Shown here: piece after piece, positions 35,701 through 45,270 of the stretch
How positions within the stretch are numbered: the first letter of the stretch is position 1
How the letters are laid out: every line of letters starts with the position of its first letter
Source: FEN-1139 sp964396375
GTDB lineage: Bacteria; Myxococcota_A; Polyangia; Polyangiales; Polyangiaceae
Direction: 5' to 3'
DNA: 64,000 bases
Assembly (NCBI GenBank): GCA_964396375.1
Contig: CAYNEY010000013.1
Span: 46,303-110,302, forward strand
Position numbers and translations under genes: made by a program
The notes under the pieces: generated by a model
What the model was told of the DNA's origin: nothing
What the model saw: only the letters and a program-made list of their open reading frames with translations
Database searches by the model: none

Positions 35701-38700
35701 GGTCATCTCTGCCCCGAGTTCGCAACGCCTCCTCGAGGGCGAAGGCCTCACGCTCCGATTCGAGTCCGGCCTCGAATGCAGACTCGATGGCTTCTTCGGC
35801 GCGCTCTCGGTCTTGGTTGAGCAGCGCAATGTCCGCCAGCGCGAGCAACGCTTCAGTTCGAAGCGGCGAGTTGGGATCATCGCGACGACTCAGAACCAGA
35901 AGCGCCCGCAGGCTGCGCTCAGCGCGCTCCAGATCATGCTCGGCCTGTGCCAACTCAGCGGTCAATCGCAGGATTCGCGGATGCGCAGGATCGATGCGTC
36001 CCGCCGTGACCAACTCCTCGAGAGCCTGGGAACGATTACCGGATTCGACCAAAGCGCGCGCCAGAAGGAAGTGGACGAGAGCGCGCTCTTTCGGGCGTCG
36101 GAGGCCATAGCGTTCGAGCTGCTCGCGCAACACCACCATGGCCGCGTCCGGACGGCACACGGCCAGGTACGCCTCCGCGAGCCGAATCAGCGTGGGCAAC
36201 GACTCCCCAGCCAGCGCCGCTGCCTCTTTCAGCATCGGGATCGCCGCCTCGTGATCCCCGAGCTTGTCCGCGAAGATGCTGGCTGCGCGCTCGAACAGCT
36301 GGAACCGCTCCTCGTTCACCACCGACTCCTCGGCCTCGGTCGCGCACAGAAGAGCCAGCGGCCGAAATGCCCCGCTCTGTTCGTAGAGTGCTGCCAAACG
36401 CTCCCGAACCGCCCCCACCGAGGAGGCGCGCTGTGAGGCCTCTTCCAGGCAGGCCTGCGCGAGATCTGGACGGTGCGCCGCCAAGTACTCGTCTGCCAAC
36501 CACAAGCTGCGCTCACCGAGCACTTCCCGACTCGACTGCGCACACAACGTGACCAGTGCCGCCGCCGAGAGCTCATGCTGTCCGCGGGCCTGGTACAGAC
36601 GCGCCTGCGCCGTGAGCGCCGCATCCAACCCCAAGTCAGCCCCACGCTGATAGTCAGTGAGCGCACGCTCCACATCGCCGAGTCGCTCCTCGGCCAGCTG
36701 GGCCGCGCGCACGAACAAAGCACCGGCAGCGATCGGATCATCTCCTGCCAGCCGGACCGCTGCTTGACGTTCCCAGAGGCCGATCACCTCCTCGATGCGA
36801 TTCGCCTCCTCGAGCAGGCGCGCGTAACGCTGCACGCAGAAGAGCGCATGCTCGTCGGTGGCATCCTCGGCGAACAGTCGCTCGAGGAGCCCGATGGCCC
36901 GCTCGGTGTCCGCCAACTGATCCGAGCACAGACAGGCCGCCTCGCGCAGCCAACGGCGGCGCGTGAAACGATCGAATCCGATGCCCGTTCCTTCCAGGAG
37001 CAGATCGACCAAATCCGAAATCATCCCGGCCGCACGCAGCCGCCGCCCCAACTCCTCGAAGGCGAAGCGTGCTGGCTCTGCTGCCGGCGAATCTGGATCC
37101 TCATGATCGGCCCGAAAACTCTGCACCGACAGCTCCAGAAGCTCGCGACAGATTCGCCTCCCAGACTCGCGCTCGAAGCGTCCATCACGCGCGATCTCGC
37201 AGGCACGCGCAAAGTCGAGCGCACCAACGAACGAGCGCACCGCCTCCAATGGCTCGCCGAGCCGCTCCAGTTCGAGCTGCCCCCGCTGCCGCCGCAATCC
37301 CCGACCCCGTGTGCTGTCTCCTTCCGTCTCCGCTTCCAGGGCCAAGAGGCCAACCAACTCTCGGAAACGTTCCGTCTGGGTGTAGAGTCCGACCAGCGCC
37401 TCGAAGCTCTCCGAATCGCGGCCGTGCAACTTGCGCAGCCGCCGCCAGGCGTCGATGGCCTCGGACCAGGCTTGCCTCGCTTCGTGGAGTCGGGCGATCC
37501 TCGCTCGGTCCACACGGGCCGCCTGGGGCGAGGGAGAGCGCTTGGCACGCTCCTCGAGCTCAGCCAGAAGCTCGACCTCTGCTCCCGCGCGTTCGAGAGC
37601 CACGATCAAACCATCGCGTGCTACTCCGTCGCTGGCATCGAGAAGTAGTCGTTTTCGGTAAAGCGCAACGGCGCGCGGAGCGTCTCTCAGCTCCTCGAGC
37701 ACCACCTGGGCGGCCACTCCCAATACCTGCCGCTGTGCTTGCGGCTCAGCCTCCAGATCTGCCAGCCGTGTCAGCACGTCAGCACGTTCTGCATGCCGAC
37801 CGGCAACATGCAGGAGCTGCTCGAGTTGGCGCGCCGCGTCCCGAGCCAGCTCAGAAGATGTGGTTGGGTGGTCGAGCACGGTCGCATAGTGCGAAATGGC
37901 ACGGCACGGCTCCCCCACCCGCAGCTCAAAGCCCTGAGCCGCCTCGAAGAACAACTCACTGGCGAAGGGTTGGTTTCGGTGTTCCTCTGCGAGCCGTGCC
38001 AGAAGCTCGGCATGTCGCAGGTTCTGTCCAGTTGAGACCGCAAGCCTCCCCAGAAGCTCCCGATCCTGCAGATTCCCCGGCTCGAGACGGACCAGACGCA
38101 CCGCATTCTCGAAGGCACCCGCTTCATCGCTGAGGTGCTCGAGACGAATGGCCACGATGCGTCGGAGTCGCTCTTGATGCTCACGGTCATCAGGGCTGTG
38201 CTCCGCCTCAATCTCGAGCATCGCCACCATGTCGGCGATGCGTTCGACACGCTCGTAGTACCGTCGCAGCCTGCCCGCCGCTGCTTCTCGGACCATGGTG
38301 ACCGTGGCAGCTCTCTTCTCTTTCTTCCCTTTCTTGGGGGCGTCCGGCACCGCGATTGGCGTGTCGAAGGCCGTGTCCAGCCGGGTCAGCTGCTCCAGCA
38401 CCGACAGAACCGGCTCGCTCTCCTTATCGGCTGCGTCGATCTCGAGAGCCAGCTGGTAGGCCTGCGCCGCATCGCCGAGCTTGATCCAGAGGTGGGCAGC
38501 GCGTGTCCGCAACTCGAGCAGAGCAGCCCCGGAGGCGTGGCTCATCTGGCGACTCAGAAGCTCCACCAGAGGCCGCGTCAACCCCTGCCGATCGTAAAGC
38601 CGCTCCAGAGCAGCCTCCACCCGAGGATCCGTGGGAGCAACCTCATCGAGCTTCCGAAAATACGCGATGGCGCGGTCGGGATCATTTGCAAAATCCTTGG

Positions 38701-41700
38701 CCGCCATCGCGGCCTCGCGCAGAAGTTCGATGCGCGCATCGTCCGCGAGTAGGCCATCGAGCACGCGATCGTACAACGAGAACAGCTCCGCCCAGCGCCC
38801 CTGGGAGTTGAATGCTAGTTTCAACCGCTCGAACGCCCATTCTGCGCTCGGGCAGATCCTGAGAATCTTCTCCAGAAGCTCGACCGATCGCTCGGGATCC
38901 TCGGACCACTCCTCATGGAAGTCGACGTAACGTCGCGCCAGAAGCTCGATCAGCGACGGGGCGCCGCCGGCGTCGAGCACCTCCTGATAGGCTCGAATCA
39001 CCGGGCTAGGATCCCCCAACCGGCGAGCAATTTGCTCAGCGCGCTCCCACAGGGTCATCTGGCCCATCAGGCGCCTCGATGCCTCGAGCAAGAGCGCTAG
39101 CGACACTTCGGCGTCATCCTCTCGGGCATCCAAAAACGCGATCAGGAAACGTGCTTCCAGCTCCTCGAAGCCAGAGACACTCTCAATCACGCGCAAGAAC
39201 ACCAGAAGCGCCCGCGCCCGCTCCTCGGGTTCGCCAAGGAGGTTCACCGCCTGTTCGAGCAGCTCCGCCACCCGTGGCACCAGTTCCTCGACTCGAATCA
39301 GCGCCCGCAGCAAATCCGGAAGGGACGGATCAGCCGGTTGACTCAACACCAGCGGCTCCAGCACCAAGAGTGCGGCCCGCGGCGCGCCGCCGCGCTCGAT
39401 CAGCAGTGCGGCCCGCTGCAGATCGAGTGCTCTTGACTCGACCTCCGGGACACGGCTCGACAGCTCCAAAAGCGCGGCGATCAACCCCTGCTCGTCGTGC
39501 TTCTCGCGGCGCAGACGCACCAGCTCCCGCCACACGTCCACTCTCTCTCGATCGAGCTCTACGGCGCGCAGCAAGAGCTGCTCGGCAAGCAAGCAATTCT
39601 GGTAGCGCGTCTCCTCGAGCCGGGCCCAATTCAACAACACCAGCACCGGATCTGCGGCCGCACCAACCCGCTGCTCATAGTACCAGCGCGAAAGCTCTCC
39701 GAGTTCGGCGGAGGGCTCCGCTGTTTCGAGCAGCGACTCGATGGCTCGCGCAATCTGCTCGTCGCGAGCCCCGTACTGTTCGAGCAATTCCCGATAGGTC
39801 GCGAGAGCCTGCGGTACGGTGGCCAGGCCAAAGGAGAGCGCGCTCGCGAGCGTCACGCGAAGCTGCCGCGACAAGGAGGGATCGGTGACACGTTCCCTCA
39901 CCACTTCCACCATCCTCTGAAACCCGTCCAGCTCCACCGCGCTCATCCCTTCGGTCGAGAGCTCGGCGATTCTTCGGACCAGATCGCGCTCACCACCGGG
40001 CACCGACAAGAGTTCTCGCACCTGCTCTTCCAGACCGTCGAAAAGCCGATGCTGTAGGGAGAGGTCGACCAAGGACGTTCGGACGCTCTGATCGCTCGAG
40101 CAAGAGCAGAGACTTCTCTTGAGCAATCCCACCGCACGCACCCCATCCCCCAGTCGCTCGGAGAGCGCCGCCGCATCGCGATAGGCCTCCGCTGCCTCCC
40201 TATCCTTCTGGCGTTGTTCTCTCACCTCACCCAGGGCGCCGAGGGTGGTTATTCGGAGGTCCAGATCCTCCGCTCGAGCCACCCGCTCCACCAGCATCTC
40301 TTCAACCGTATCCCAGCGTTCGAGCTGGCGTGCCAACGACTCAATGGTCAACAGCCGCTGGTCATCAGGCACACTCAGCTCCCGCGCCGAAAGAGCGACC
40401 TCGAGTGCCTTCTCCTTATCACCCAGTTCGAGGTACGTGGCGAGCAGGCGGTCGAGCGCAACAATCCGCCGCTCACCCGTGAGGTAGGTAAGGGCGCGGT
40501 CGAGCTCAGCCAAGAGGCTCGGTTCAGCCGACGGGCGCGAGAACAGCACGACCAGCGCTTGATGTGCGGCGTAATTGCTGGGGTCGACAGCAAGCACTTC
40601 ACGCCAGGCTTGCTCCACGTTTTGTCCATCCGAATCCTCCCGCTCCAACAGGGAAGCGATCCGCACCAAGAGATCGCGCCTGCGATCGGCAGACGTTTCG
40701 CGTCCGAGCGCACCTCGGTAGAGTTGCAGACGTTCCGCCGGGCTGGCCTGGGTGCTCAGCAGCTCGTCGAGTCGGCCCAGGAGTTCAACCGAAGTTGGAT
40801 CGTGGTTCAGCGCCTCCCGCAGCAGCTCGGTTGCCCGAGCTTCCTCCCCCAGATCCACCCATGCATCGGCGAGCAGCTGGGCCAGCTCACGCGCTCGCGG
40901 GTCATCCAGTGAACGCCCCGCCAGCACGGTTGACAGAAGCTCGGCACGGCGGTCAGCGCGGACGCTCGGCGCTGCATGCGCAACCCGCAGCAGCAGCTCG
41001 GCCATCCCCTCGAACGCCTCCGCAGAACCCAGCCGCAAAGCCTCGATCCCCACCTCGAAGGCAAGCTCGGGAAGATGAAGTGGCTCTTCGGTCAGCGCGA
41101 GTGCCTCGTGAAGGTGCCCGAGGCCACGGTCGGGTGACGCCTCCGCTGCCGCCTTGTGAACGAGCAAACGCACCAAACTCACACTGGGGGGCTCGGAGCG
41201 CAACCAGGGCTCGAGCAGCCCGAGCGCTCTCGGATCGGGTCGCGGGGTGCTGAGCATCCCCTCCAACGCCTCACGCACCTGCGGTTGCCCAGGCGAGAGC
41301 GTGAGCGCGGCCTCGAAGGCGTCAATTGACCCAGGTATGTCCCCGAGCCTCTCCAATCGATGACGGCCAAGCGCGGCCAGAAGCTCGGCTCTCGCCTGGC
41401 CCTCGGTCAAGGCGAGGCGCTGTTCGAGACGTCGCGCATAACGCTCGGAGTCGCGCGAGGGTTCGAGGACGGAGAGCAACCTGTCGAGCACCTGCTGGTC
41501 CGGACCGTAGCGATCGAGCAAAGCGTCGAACAATGCTGCCTGCTCTGCGTCACTCATGCCCGGTTCGATCGAGAGTTCCGTGGCGCGCAGCGCCAACGCC
41601 CGACGCTCACTCTGATCGCCGGTGAGCTCAGCGTGCCGAAACAGAAGCTCCGCCAGCGAAGCGCGATCTTGCGAACGTTCTGCGTGCTCTTCGAGTCGTG

Positions 41701-43225
41701 ACAGGGCATCGAGCGAAAGTTCCGAGTCCAGCAGACAACGCCAGGCCGAAAGGGCACGCAGCGGCTCCTCGAGCTCCTCTTCCCAGAGCGTGACCAGCCG
41801 TTTTGCCACGGCATGGCGAGCGGCCGTGTCCTCTTCGAGCGAAAGCACCACATCCAAGGTCAGCGCGAGCGCCCGAGCATCGCCAGACGCCGTGTGAAGC
41901 TCCGCGAGTGCGCGCGCAGCGACCAGCACGCTCTTGGGATCGGGAGCGGTCTTCACGACCTCTTCGAAGCAAGTGCGGGCGCGGCGCATCTCCCCAGTCC
42001 GAAGGTGGATCTGGCCTAGATCAGCGCTGATCAGCGCTCGCACCCGCGGATCTTTGGCATTCTGCTGGGCGCGACCGAGCAAACGTGCGGCGTCGGTGGC
42101 CCGATCGAGCGCAAAGCACAGGGTGACGAACCGCTGCCGGAGCTCGTCATCGGCCGGATCGCTGAGCAGGGCTGGACCCAACAACTCGTAGGCCCCAGCC
42201 GGATCGCGTAGGGCATCTTGCTTCAAGATGGCCAAGCGCTTAACCACGTGCTGGCGTCGCGGACCGCGCGCACTCCTTTGCTCGGCACTCAACCCTGCTG
42301 CCTCACGCTCCCAATCCCCAAGCTTACCGTAGGCGTCCGAGAGCGCCGCCAACGCCCGTGGCGCCACGAAGGCGATCGCGCTCAAGCGCTCCGCAGCCTG
42401 CAAAGCGTCAGGATCTGCGGGTTCGTGCGCGAGCACGAACTCCACCTGGGGGATGGCCTTCTGAGGATCGGGAAACTCCCGCGTGTAGATTCTGAGCAGG
42501 TGCACGCGCAACAAGAATTCCTCTCCGCTCGCGCTCCCCCCCGCCGTGAGCCGCGCCTCGATCCGTCGTGCTGCATCACGAAAACGACCCAGGGCAAGGA
42601 GCTGCTCCTCGGCAGCTCGTGCTGCCTCGACCCGCCCTGGCCTGAGCTTCAGGAGTTCATCCAGCACCTCGATCGCCAGGGTCCGATCGGTGGCTTCGGC
42701 GGCGGCCGCTTCCACGGCTTGTGCGAAGAGCCTCTCTTGCTCGGCTGTGTCCTCGGTGACTCGCCCAACCATGAGGTAGAGCCGCGCCAGCCGCGCCAAC
42801 TGCCCACGTTCGACCAGACCGGATTCGACCAACTCGAGTCGAGAGCTTTTCTCGGGTGCCACAAGCAACGCGCGCTCCGCGAGGCCCACCGCCGTGGTCA
42901 AGTCCCCGAACAAGTCCGCGAAGAAGCTGGTGGCACGCGAAAGAAGTTCGCTCTGGGCCTCCACCGAAAGGGTGCGCACCCGACGTTCGGCTGTGACCTG
43001 CTCGTACGCGAAGGCCAGATCGGCCAGTCTCCGATCGCGCACCGCCGCCTCGTGGAGTCGGCTCCAGAGATCTCCCTCGAGCTTACCCTTGGCGAGTCGC
43101 GCGACGAGCAGCTCGAGCACCGCATCCGGATGCTGGAGACACTGCTCCAGCTCCTCTAGCATCTCCTCCGGACGCAGCGAGAGGACAGTTCGGCGACTCT
43201 GGGACCTCGGTGGAATCGTCGGCAT
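32768..43225 (-). CDS. Giant tetratricopeptide-repeat protein (about 3,485 residues)
   Basis: A single uninterrupted frame of 10.46 kb, 16% of the window. ATG 43225 (MPTIPPRSQSRRTVLSLRPE) is preferred over the first ATG 43294 because it avoids overlap with the divergent ygiQ promoter region; neither has a strong Shine-Dalgarno. There is no signal peptide or transmembrane helix, so it is probably cytoplasmic. Nearly the whole length is alpha-helical TPR-like repeats of about 34-37 residues rich in Leu, Ala, Glu and Arg, for example GDIPGSIDAFEAALTLSPGQ, DPDRAIAYFRKLDEVAPTDP and GDHEAAIPMLKEAAALAGES. Near residue 1,630 a basic linker (PKKGKKEKRAATV) splits the protein into two halves. No enzymatic domain is visible. 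The likely role is a very large protein-protein interaction scaffold; partners are unknown. Confidence 0.88.
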   Translation of the reverse strand: MPTIPPRSQSRRTVLSLRPEEMLEELEQCLQHPDAVLELLVARLAKGKLEGDLWSRLHEAAVRDRRLADLAFAYEQVTAERRVRTLSVEAQSELLSRATSFFADLFGDLTTAVGLAERALLVAPEKSSRLELVESGLVERGQLARLARLYLMVGRVTEDTAEQERLFAQAVEAAAAEATDRTLAIEVLDELLKLRPGRVEAARAAEEQLLALGRFRDAARRIEARLTAGGSASGEEFLLRVHLLRIYTREFPDPQKAIPQVEFVLAHEPADPDALQAAERLSAIAFVAPRALAALSDAYGKLGDWEREAAGLSAEQRSARGPRRQHVVKRLAILKQDALRDPAGAYELLGPALLSDPADDELRQRFVTLCFALDRATDAARLLGRAQQNAKDPRVRALISADLGQIHLRTGEMRRARTCFEEVVKTAPDPKSVLVAARALAELHTASGDARALALTLDVVLSLEEDTAARHAVAKRLVTLWEEELEEPLRALSAWRCLLDSELSLDALSRLEEHAERSQDRASLAELLFRHAELTGDQSERRALALRATELSIEPGMSDAEQAALFDALLDRYGPDQQVLDRLLSVLEPSRDSERYARRLEQRLALTEGQARAELLAALGRHRLERLGDIPGSIDAFEAALTLSPGQPQVREALEGMLSTPRPDPRALGLLEPWLRSEPPSVSLVRLLVHKAAAEASPDRGLGHLHEALALTEEPLHLPELAFEVGIEALRLGSAEAFEGMAELLLRVAHAAPSVRADRRAELLSTVLAGRSLDDPRARELAQLLADAWVDLGEEARATELLREALNHDPTSVELLGRLDELLSTQASPAERLQLYRGALGRETSADRRRDLLVRIASLLEREDSDGQNVEQAWREVLAVDPSNYAAHQALVVLFSRPSAEPSLLAELDRALTYLTGERRIVALDRLLATYLELGDKEKALEVALSARELSVPDDQRLLTIESLARQLERWDTVEEMLVERVARAEDLDLRITTLGALGEVREQRQKDREAAEAYRDAAALSERLGDGVRAVGLLKRSLCSCSSDQSVRTSLVDLSLQHRLFDGLEEQVRELLSVPGGERDLVRRIAELSTEGMSAVELDGFQRMVEVVRERVTDPSLSRQLRVTLASALSFGLATVPQALATYRELLEQYGARDEQIARAIESLLETAEPSAELGELSRWYYEQRVGAAADPVLVLLNWARLEETRYQNCLLAEQLLLRAVELDRERVDVWRELVRLRREKHDEQGLIAALLELSSRVPEVESRALDLQRAALLIERGGAPRAALLVLEPLVLSQPADPSLPDLLRALIRVEELVPRVAELLEQAVNLLGEPEERARALLVFLRVIESVSGFEELEARFLIAFLDAREDDAEVSLALLLEASRRLMGQMTLWERAEQIARRLGDPSPVIRAYQEVLDAGGAPSLIELLARRYVDFHEEWSEDPERSVELLEKILRICPSAEWAFERLKLAFNSQGRWAELFSLYDRVLDGLLADDARIELLREAAMAAKDFANDPDRAIAYFRKLDEVAPTDPRVEAALERLYDRQGLTRPLVELLSRQMSHASGAALLELRTRAAHLWIKLGDAAQAYQLALEIDAADKESEPVLSVLEQLTRLDTAFDTPIAVPDAPKKGKKEKRAATVTMVREAAAGRLRRYYERVERIADMVAMLEIEAEHSPDDREHQERLRRIVAIRLEHLSDEAGAFENAVRLVRLEPGNLQDRELLGRLAVSTGQNLRHAELLARLAEEHRNQPFASELFFEAAQGFELRVGEPCRAISHYATVLDHPTTSSELARDAARQLEQLLHVAGRHAERADVLTRLADLEAEPQAQRQVLGVAAQVVLEELRDAPRAVALYRKRLLLDASDGVARDGLIVALERAGAEVELLAELEERAKRSPSPQAARVDRARIARLHEARQAWSEAIDAWRRLRKLHGRDSESFEALVGLYTQTERFRELVGLLALEAETEGDSTRGRGLRRQRGQLELERLGEPLEAVRSFVGALDFARACEIARDGRFERESGRRICRELLELSVQSFRADHEDPDSPAAEPARFAFEELGRRLRAAGMISDLVDLLLEGTGIGFDRFTRRRWLREAACLCSDQLADTERAIGLLERLFAEDATDEHALFCVQRYARLLEEANRIEEVIGLWERQAAVRLAGDDPIAAGALFVRAAQLAEERLGDVERALTDYQRGADLGLDAALTAQARLYQARGQHELSAAALVTLCAQSSREVLGERSLWLADEYLAAHRPDLAQACLEEASQRASSVGAVRERLAALYEQSGAFRPLALLCATEAEESVVNEERFQLFERAASIFADKLGDHEAAIPMLKEAAALAGESLPTLIRLAEAYLAVCRPDAAMVVLREQLERYGLRRPKERALVHFLLARALVESGNRSQALEELVTAGRIDPAHPRILRLTAELAQAEHDLERAERSLRALLVLSRRDDPNSPLRTEALLALADIALLNQDRERAEEAIESAFEAGLESEREAFALEEALRTRGRDDLLVRALEQHLAQATDVVAVARVLAALVEVKHRLDLPLGPREADLRKRALEVESALTSQAGEISAALGPLAQFYATLGDLVAAARIERLQVEAYLDPARTLTDPEVLFELGAHQLTMEGGHAAALGLLERASVLSADYPRIRAILDPVFDLSPDWEDGFELLERVARRAHRKDWLVEVLERRVMGQNRTLAQIEEMLTLARELGEPQTLMRLLELVTRDPIASELSPQRRAGLRLELAHWAERSSDLEWTVNLREAACEDLGPEDAEAILLDVAQVLSSRLGERRRAAAIYDRLHRRDPGRREFFEPLLAELAELEDDAARLEVIERALGAAVEPGARRTLALDRARLLLRAGEEERASQLLGELLCSEPEYTPAALLLSDLFVQQGRNDELRSLLEGQLDLAFERGNVLDVQVFGLKLAAFVEELGFFEPALSVLSRVLQATPNHRAALEATARLAERVSDFARAAEALSRLVPLLGSEELRPTFERLIVLWECVGDESAVEASLRRAIELVPGSRPFINRLVTRLSGRQDYAGALEVLRIALCAEPDSGELLLEQIKLLREMGESAQALAVADELLEKGEDSPGLHRERGLLLVSLQRIEEGISELERGELNSEAGAEALLTGLRIARKNAEGAGDLSLGLREVELLLALGAIDQSRLVLSELSERFPDDRQLLRTRASIARSEEDWSTLVDICSVLAETAQESELTELVLSLAQAAEILDEPARARAALERAFSVDPEHEELRARLASVYRKLGATRELGALLLDGARRLEDTLARQARLVEIAQLLLENDTDLAGAEAILEEARGLTPEALEITVLASRVARRLGRGEQALSMLEEAASAQKGRRSRALSHVYREMSQIQLEDGFLTDALDSLVKATEMDIRNGGLAMELARLALEIDEKDVAYRTLGRVALMKLVDGDPNEGVEREDRAAANYELAVHASGQGDLRKAKVLLQKVLADVAEHEPALALLAEIG

Positions 43226-43356
43226 GATTGACAGCACACCCTTCGCGGCCGAGCCTACCAGAGTCGGCACGTTTTCGTCGGCAATTCTGGCCACTTGACG
43301 CGAACAGGCCCAAAGCTAGGCTCCCTGTCGTGGGCTTTGGCTTTCGCCGCGACCAG

Positions 43357-45270
43357 ATGTACCCGACCGGGCATGCCCTCCCCATGTCGCGCGCGGAAAT
43401 GGAGGCGCGCGGACAGGCGGAACTCGACGTGTTGCTCGTGACCGGTGACGCCTATGTCGATCACCCCTCCTTCGGCGTTGCCATCATCGGGCGGCTGCTC
43501 GAAGCCCAAGGTTTTTCCGTGGGAATTGTGGCACAGCCCCGTATCGACCGCCTCGACGACATCCTGGCCCTCGGCCGTCCCAGGCTCTTCGTAGGGGTGA
43601 CGGCAGGCAACATCGACTCGATGCTGTGCCACCTCACCGCCCAGCGACAGCCACGACGGACCGACGACTACTCACCGAACGGAGAGCCCAATCGACGTCC
43701 GCGCCGCGCAAGCATCGTCTATGCCCAGCTTTGTCGCCGAGCGTTCCATGGTCTGCCAGTCATCCTCGGCGGCCTCGAAGCCTCGCTGCGCCGCGTCGCC
43801 CACTACGATTACATGTCCGACAGTGTCCACCGCTCCCTCCTTCTGGACGCGAAGGCTGATTTCCTGGTGTATGGGATGGCGGAGCACACCATCTCCGCTC
43901 TTTCGCAGGGCCTCGCGGCGGGAGCCCCGCGGGCCGAGCTCGAACAGATCCGCGGCCTCGCCTATAGGATATCGCCGAGATCGGACCGTGAGCACCTGCT
44001 CGAGTCTTCACCAACCAGTCCCGATGAGTTGCTGGTGCTCCCGTCGACGGAGGAGGTGACCCGCGACCCACAAGCTTTCGCGGCCATGACACGCATGCTG
44101 GATCTGGAGCACAACCCCTTCAGTGCTCGAAGAATCTTCCAGTCCCACGAAAGGGAGGGGGTGATGATCAATCCGCCTTCCCTCCCTCTCTCCACGGCAG
44201 AACTCGACAAGGTGGCTGCACTCCCGTTCACGCGACGCCCTCATCCACGCTACCAGAACGACCGCATCCCTGCCTTCGAGACCGTACGTCACTCGGTGGT
44301 GACCAGCCGAGGTTGTTTCGGCGGCTGTCGCTTCTGCAGCATCACAGCCCACGCCGGGCGCACCGTCCAAAGTCGCTCTCAGGACTCGATCGTCGCCGAG
44401 CTCGAGGCTTTGGCGAGCGCACCGGGCTTCTCGGGCACCATCAGCGATCTGGGGGCCCCCACGGCCAACATGTACGGCCTCGGCTGCACTGCACCGGAGC
44501 GTGCTCGCAGCTGTCGCCGTCGGTCCTGCCTCGTACCCTCACCATGCCCCCACCTCAACCGCGATCAGCAGCCTTTCCGCCTACTCCTGGAGCGGGCGCG
44601 GGGCGTTCGCGGCGTTCGGCACGTGTTCTTGGCCTCTGGGATCCGCCACGATCTGGCGCTCGAGAGTCCCCAGCTGATCGCCGATTTGGCGCGCCACCAC
44701 ACCGGGGGACAACTCTCAGTGGCGCCCGAACACGTGAACCCCCAGGTGCTCGCTCACATGGGCAAACCGCCCATCAGCCTCTACCTCAAATTTGCTGAGC
44801 GCTTTGCACAGTGCTCCGAACGCGCTGACAAGCAGCAATACCTGGTGCCCTATTTTCTGGTGGGTCACCCTGGCTCGACCCTGACCGACACCCTAGAGCT
44901 CGCCCTCTTCTTGAAAGCTGAGGGGCTACGGCCACGGCAAGTGCAGCAGTTCATCCCCACGCCGATGACCGCAGCCACCGCGATGTACCACACCGGACTC
45001 GATCCTTTCACGCTCCAGCCCGTGCCTGTAGCGAAGGGTGGACGCGAACGGAGACTGATGAAAGCGCTCGCCTTGTACTACCAACCCGAAATGGCCGCCG
45101 ACGTCCGGGAGGCGCTAAAACGGCTGGGCCGCACCGATTTGATCGGAACCGGACCCCGGGCGCTGGTCTGTCCCCTGGACGTCAGAGCACCGCGCCAAAC
45201 AGCTCGCGGAACTCCTCCTCGCGACGGAACGCGGTCATCCCCGAAAGGCCGATTCGGTAAGAGATCGTGA
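43357..45270 (+). CDS. YgiQ-family radical SAM protein
   Basis: About 637 residues from ATG 43357 (MYPTGHALPMSRAEMEARGQ), the conserved N-terminus of the family; the frame is open to 43228, and GTG 43330 is an alternative. The N-terminal B12-binding-like/UPF0313 region has DVLLVTGDAYVDHPSFGVAI and LLEAQGFSVGIVAQP. The radical SAM core has VTSRGCFGGCRFCSITAHAG (CxxxCxxC binding a [4Fe-4S] cluster). A conserved region with extra cysteines follows (GLGCTAPERARSCRRRSC and CPHLN), then QLSVAPEHVNPQVL and VPYFLVGHPGST. The substrate of YgiQ proteins is not established. Its 3' end overlaps, tail to tail, an 89-bp part of a small minus-strand gene. Confidence 0.92.
   Translation: MYPTGHALPMSRAEMEARGQAELDVLLVTGDAYVDHPSFGVAIIGRLLEAQGFSVGIVAQPRIDRLDDILALGRPRLFVGVTAGNIDSMLCHLTAQRQPRRTDDYSPNGEPNRRPRRASIVYAQLCRRAFHGLPVILGGLEASLRRVAHYDYMSDSVHRSLLLDAKADFLVYGMAEHTISALSQGLAAGAPRAELEQIRGLAYRISPRSDREHLLESSPTSPDELLVLPSTEEVTRDPQAFAAMTRMLDLEHNPFSARRIFQSHEREGVMINPPSLPLSTAELDKVAALPFTRRPHPRYQNDRIPAFETVRHSVVTSRGCFGGCRFCSITAHAGRTVQSRSQDSIVAELEALASAPGFSGTISDLGAPTANMYGLGCTAPERARSCRRRSCLVPSPCPHLNRDQQPFRLLLERARGVRGVRHVFLASGIRHDLALESPQLIADLARHHTGGQLSVAPEHVNPQVLAHMGKPPISLYLKFAERFAQCSERADKQQYLVPYFLVGHPGSTLTDTLELALFLKAEGLRPRQVQQFIPTPMTAATAMYHTGLDPFTLQPVPVAKGGRERRLMKALALYYQPEMAADVREALKRLGRTDLIGTGPRALVCPLDVRAPRQTARGTPPRDGTRSSPKGRFGKRS

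Noticed and set aside
35609..38133. Several long plus-strand frames (275-391 codons) inside the giant TPR gene
   Set aside because: They are antisense shadows with Arg/Ser/Pro-rich, motif-free translations, overlapping one another in different frames.
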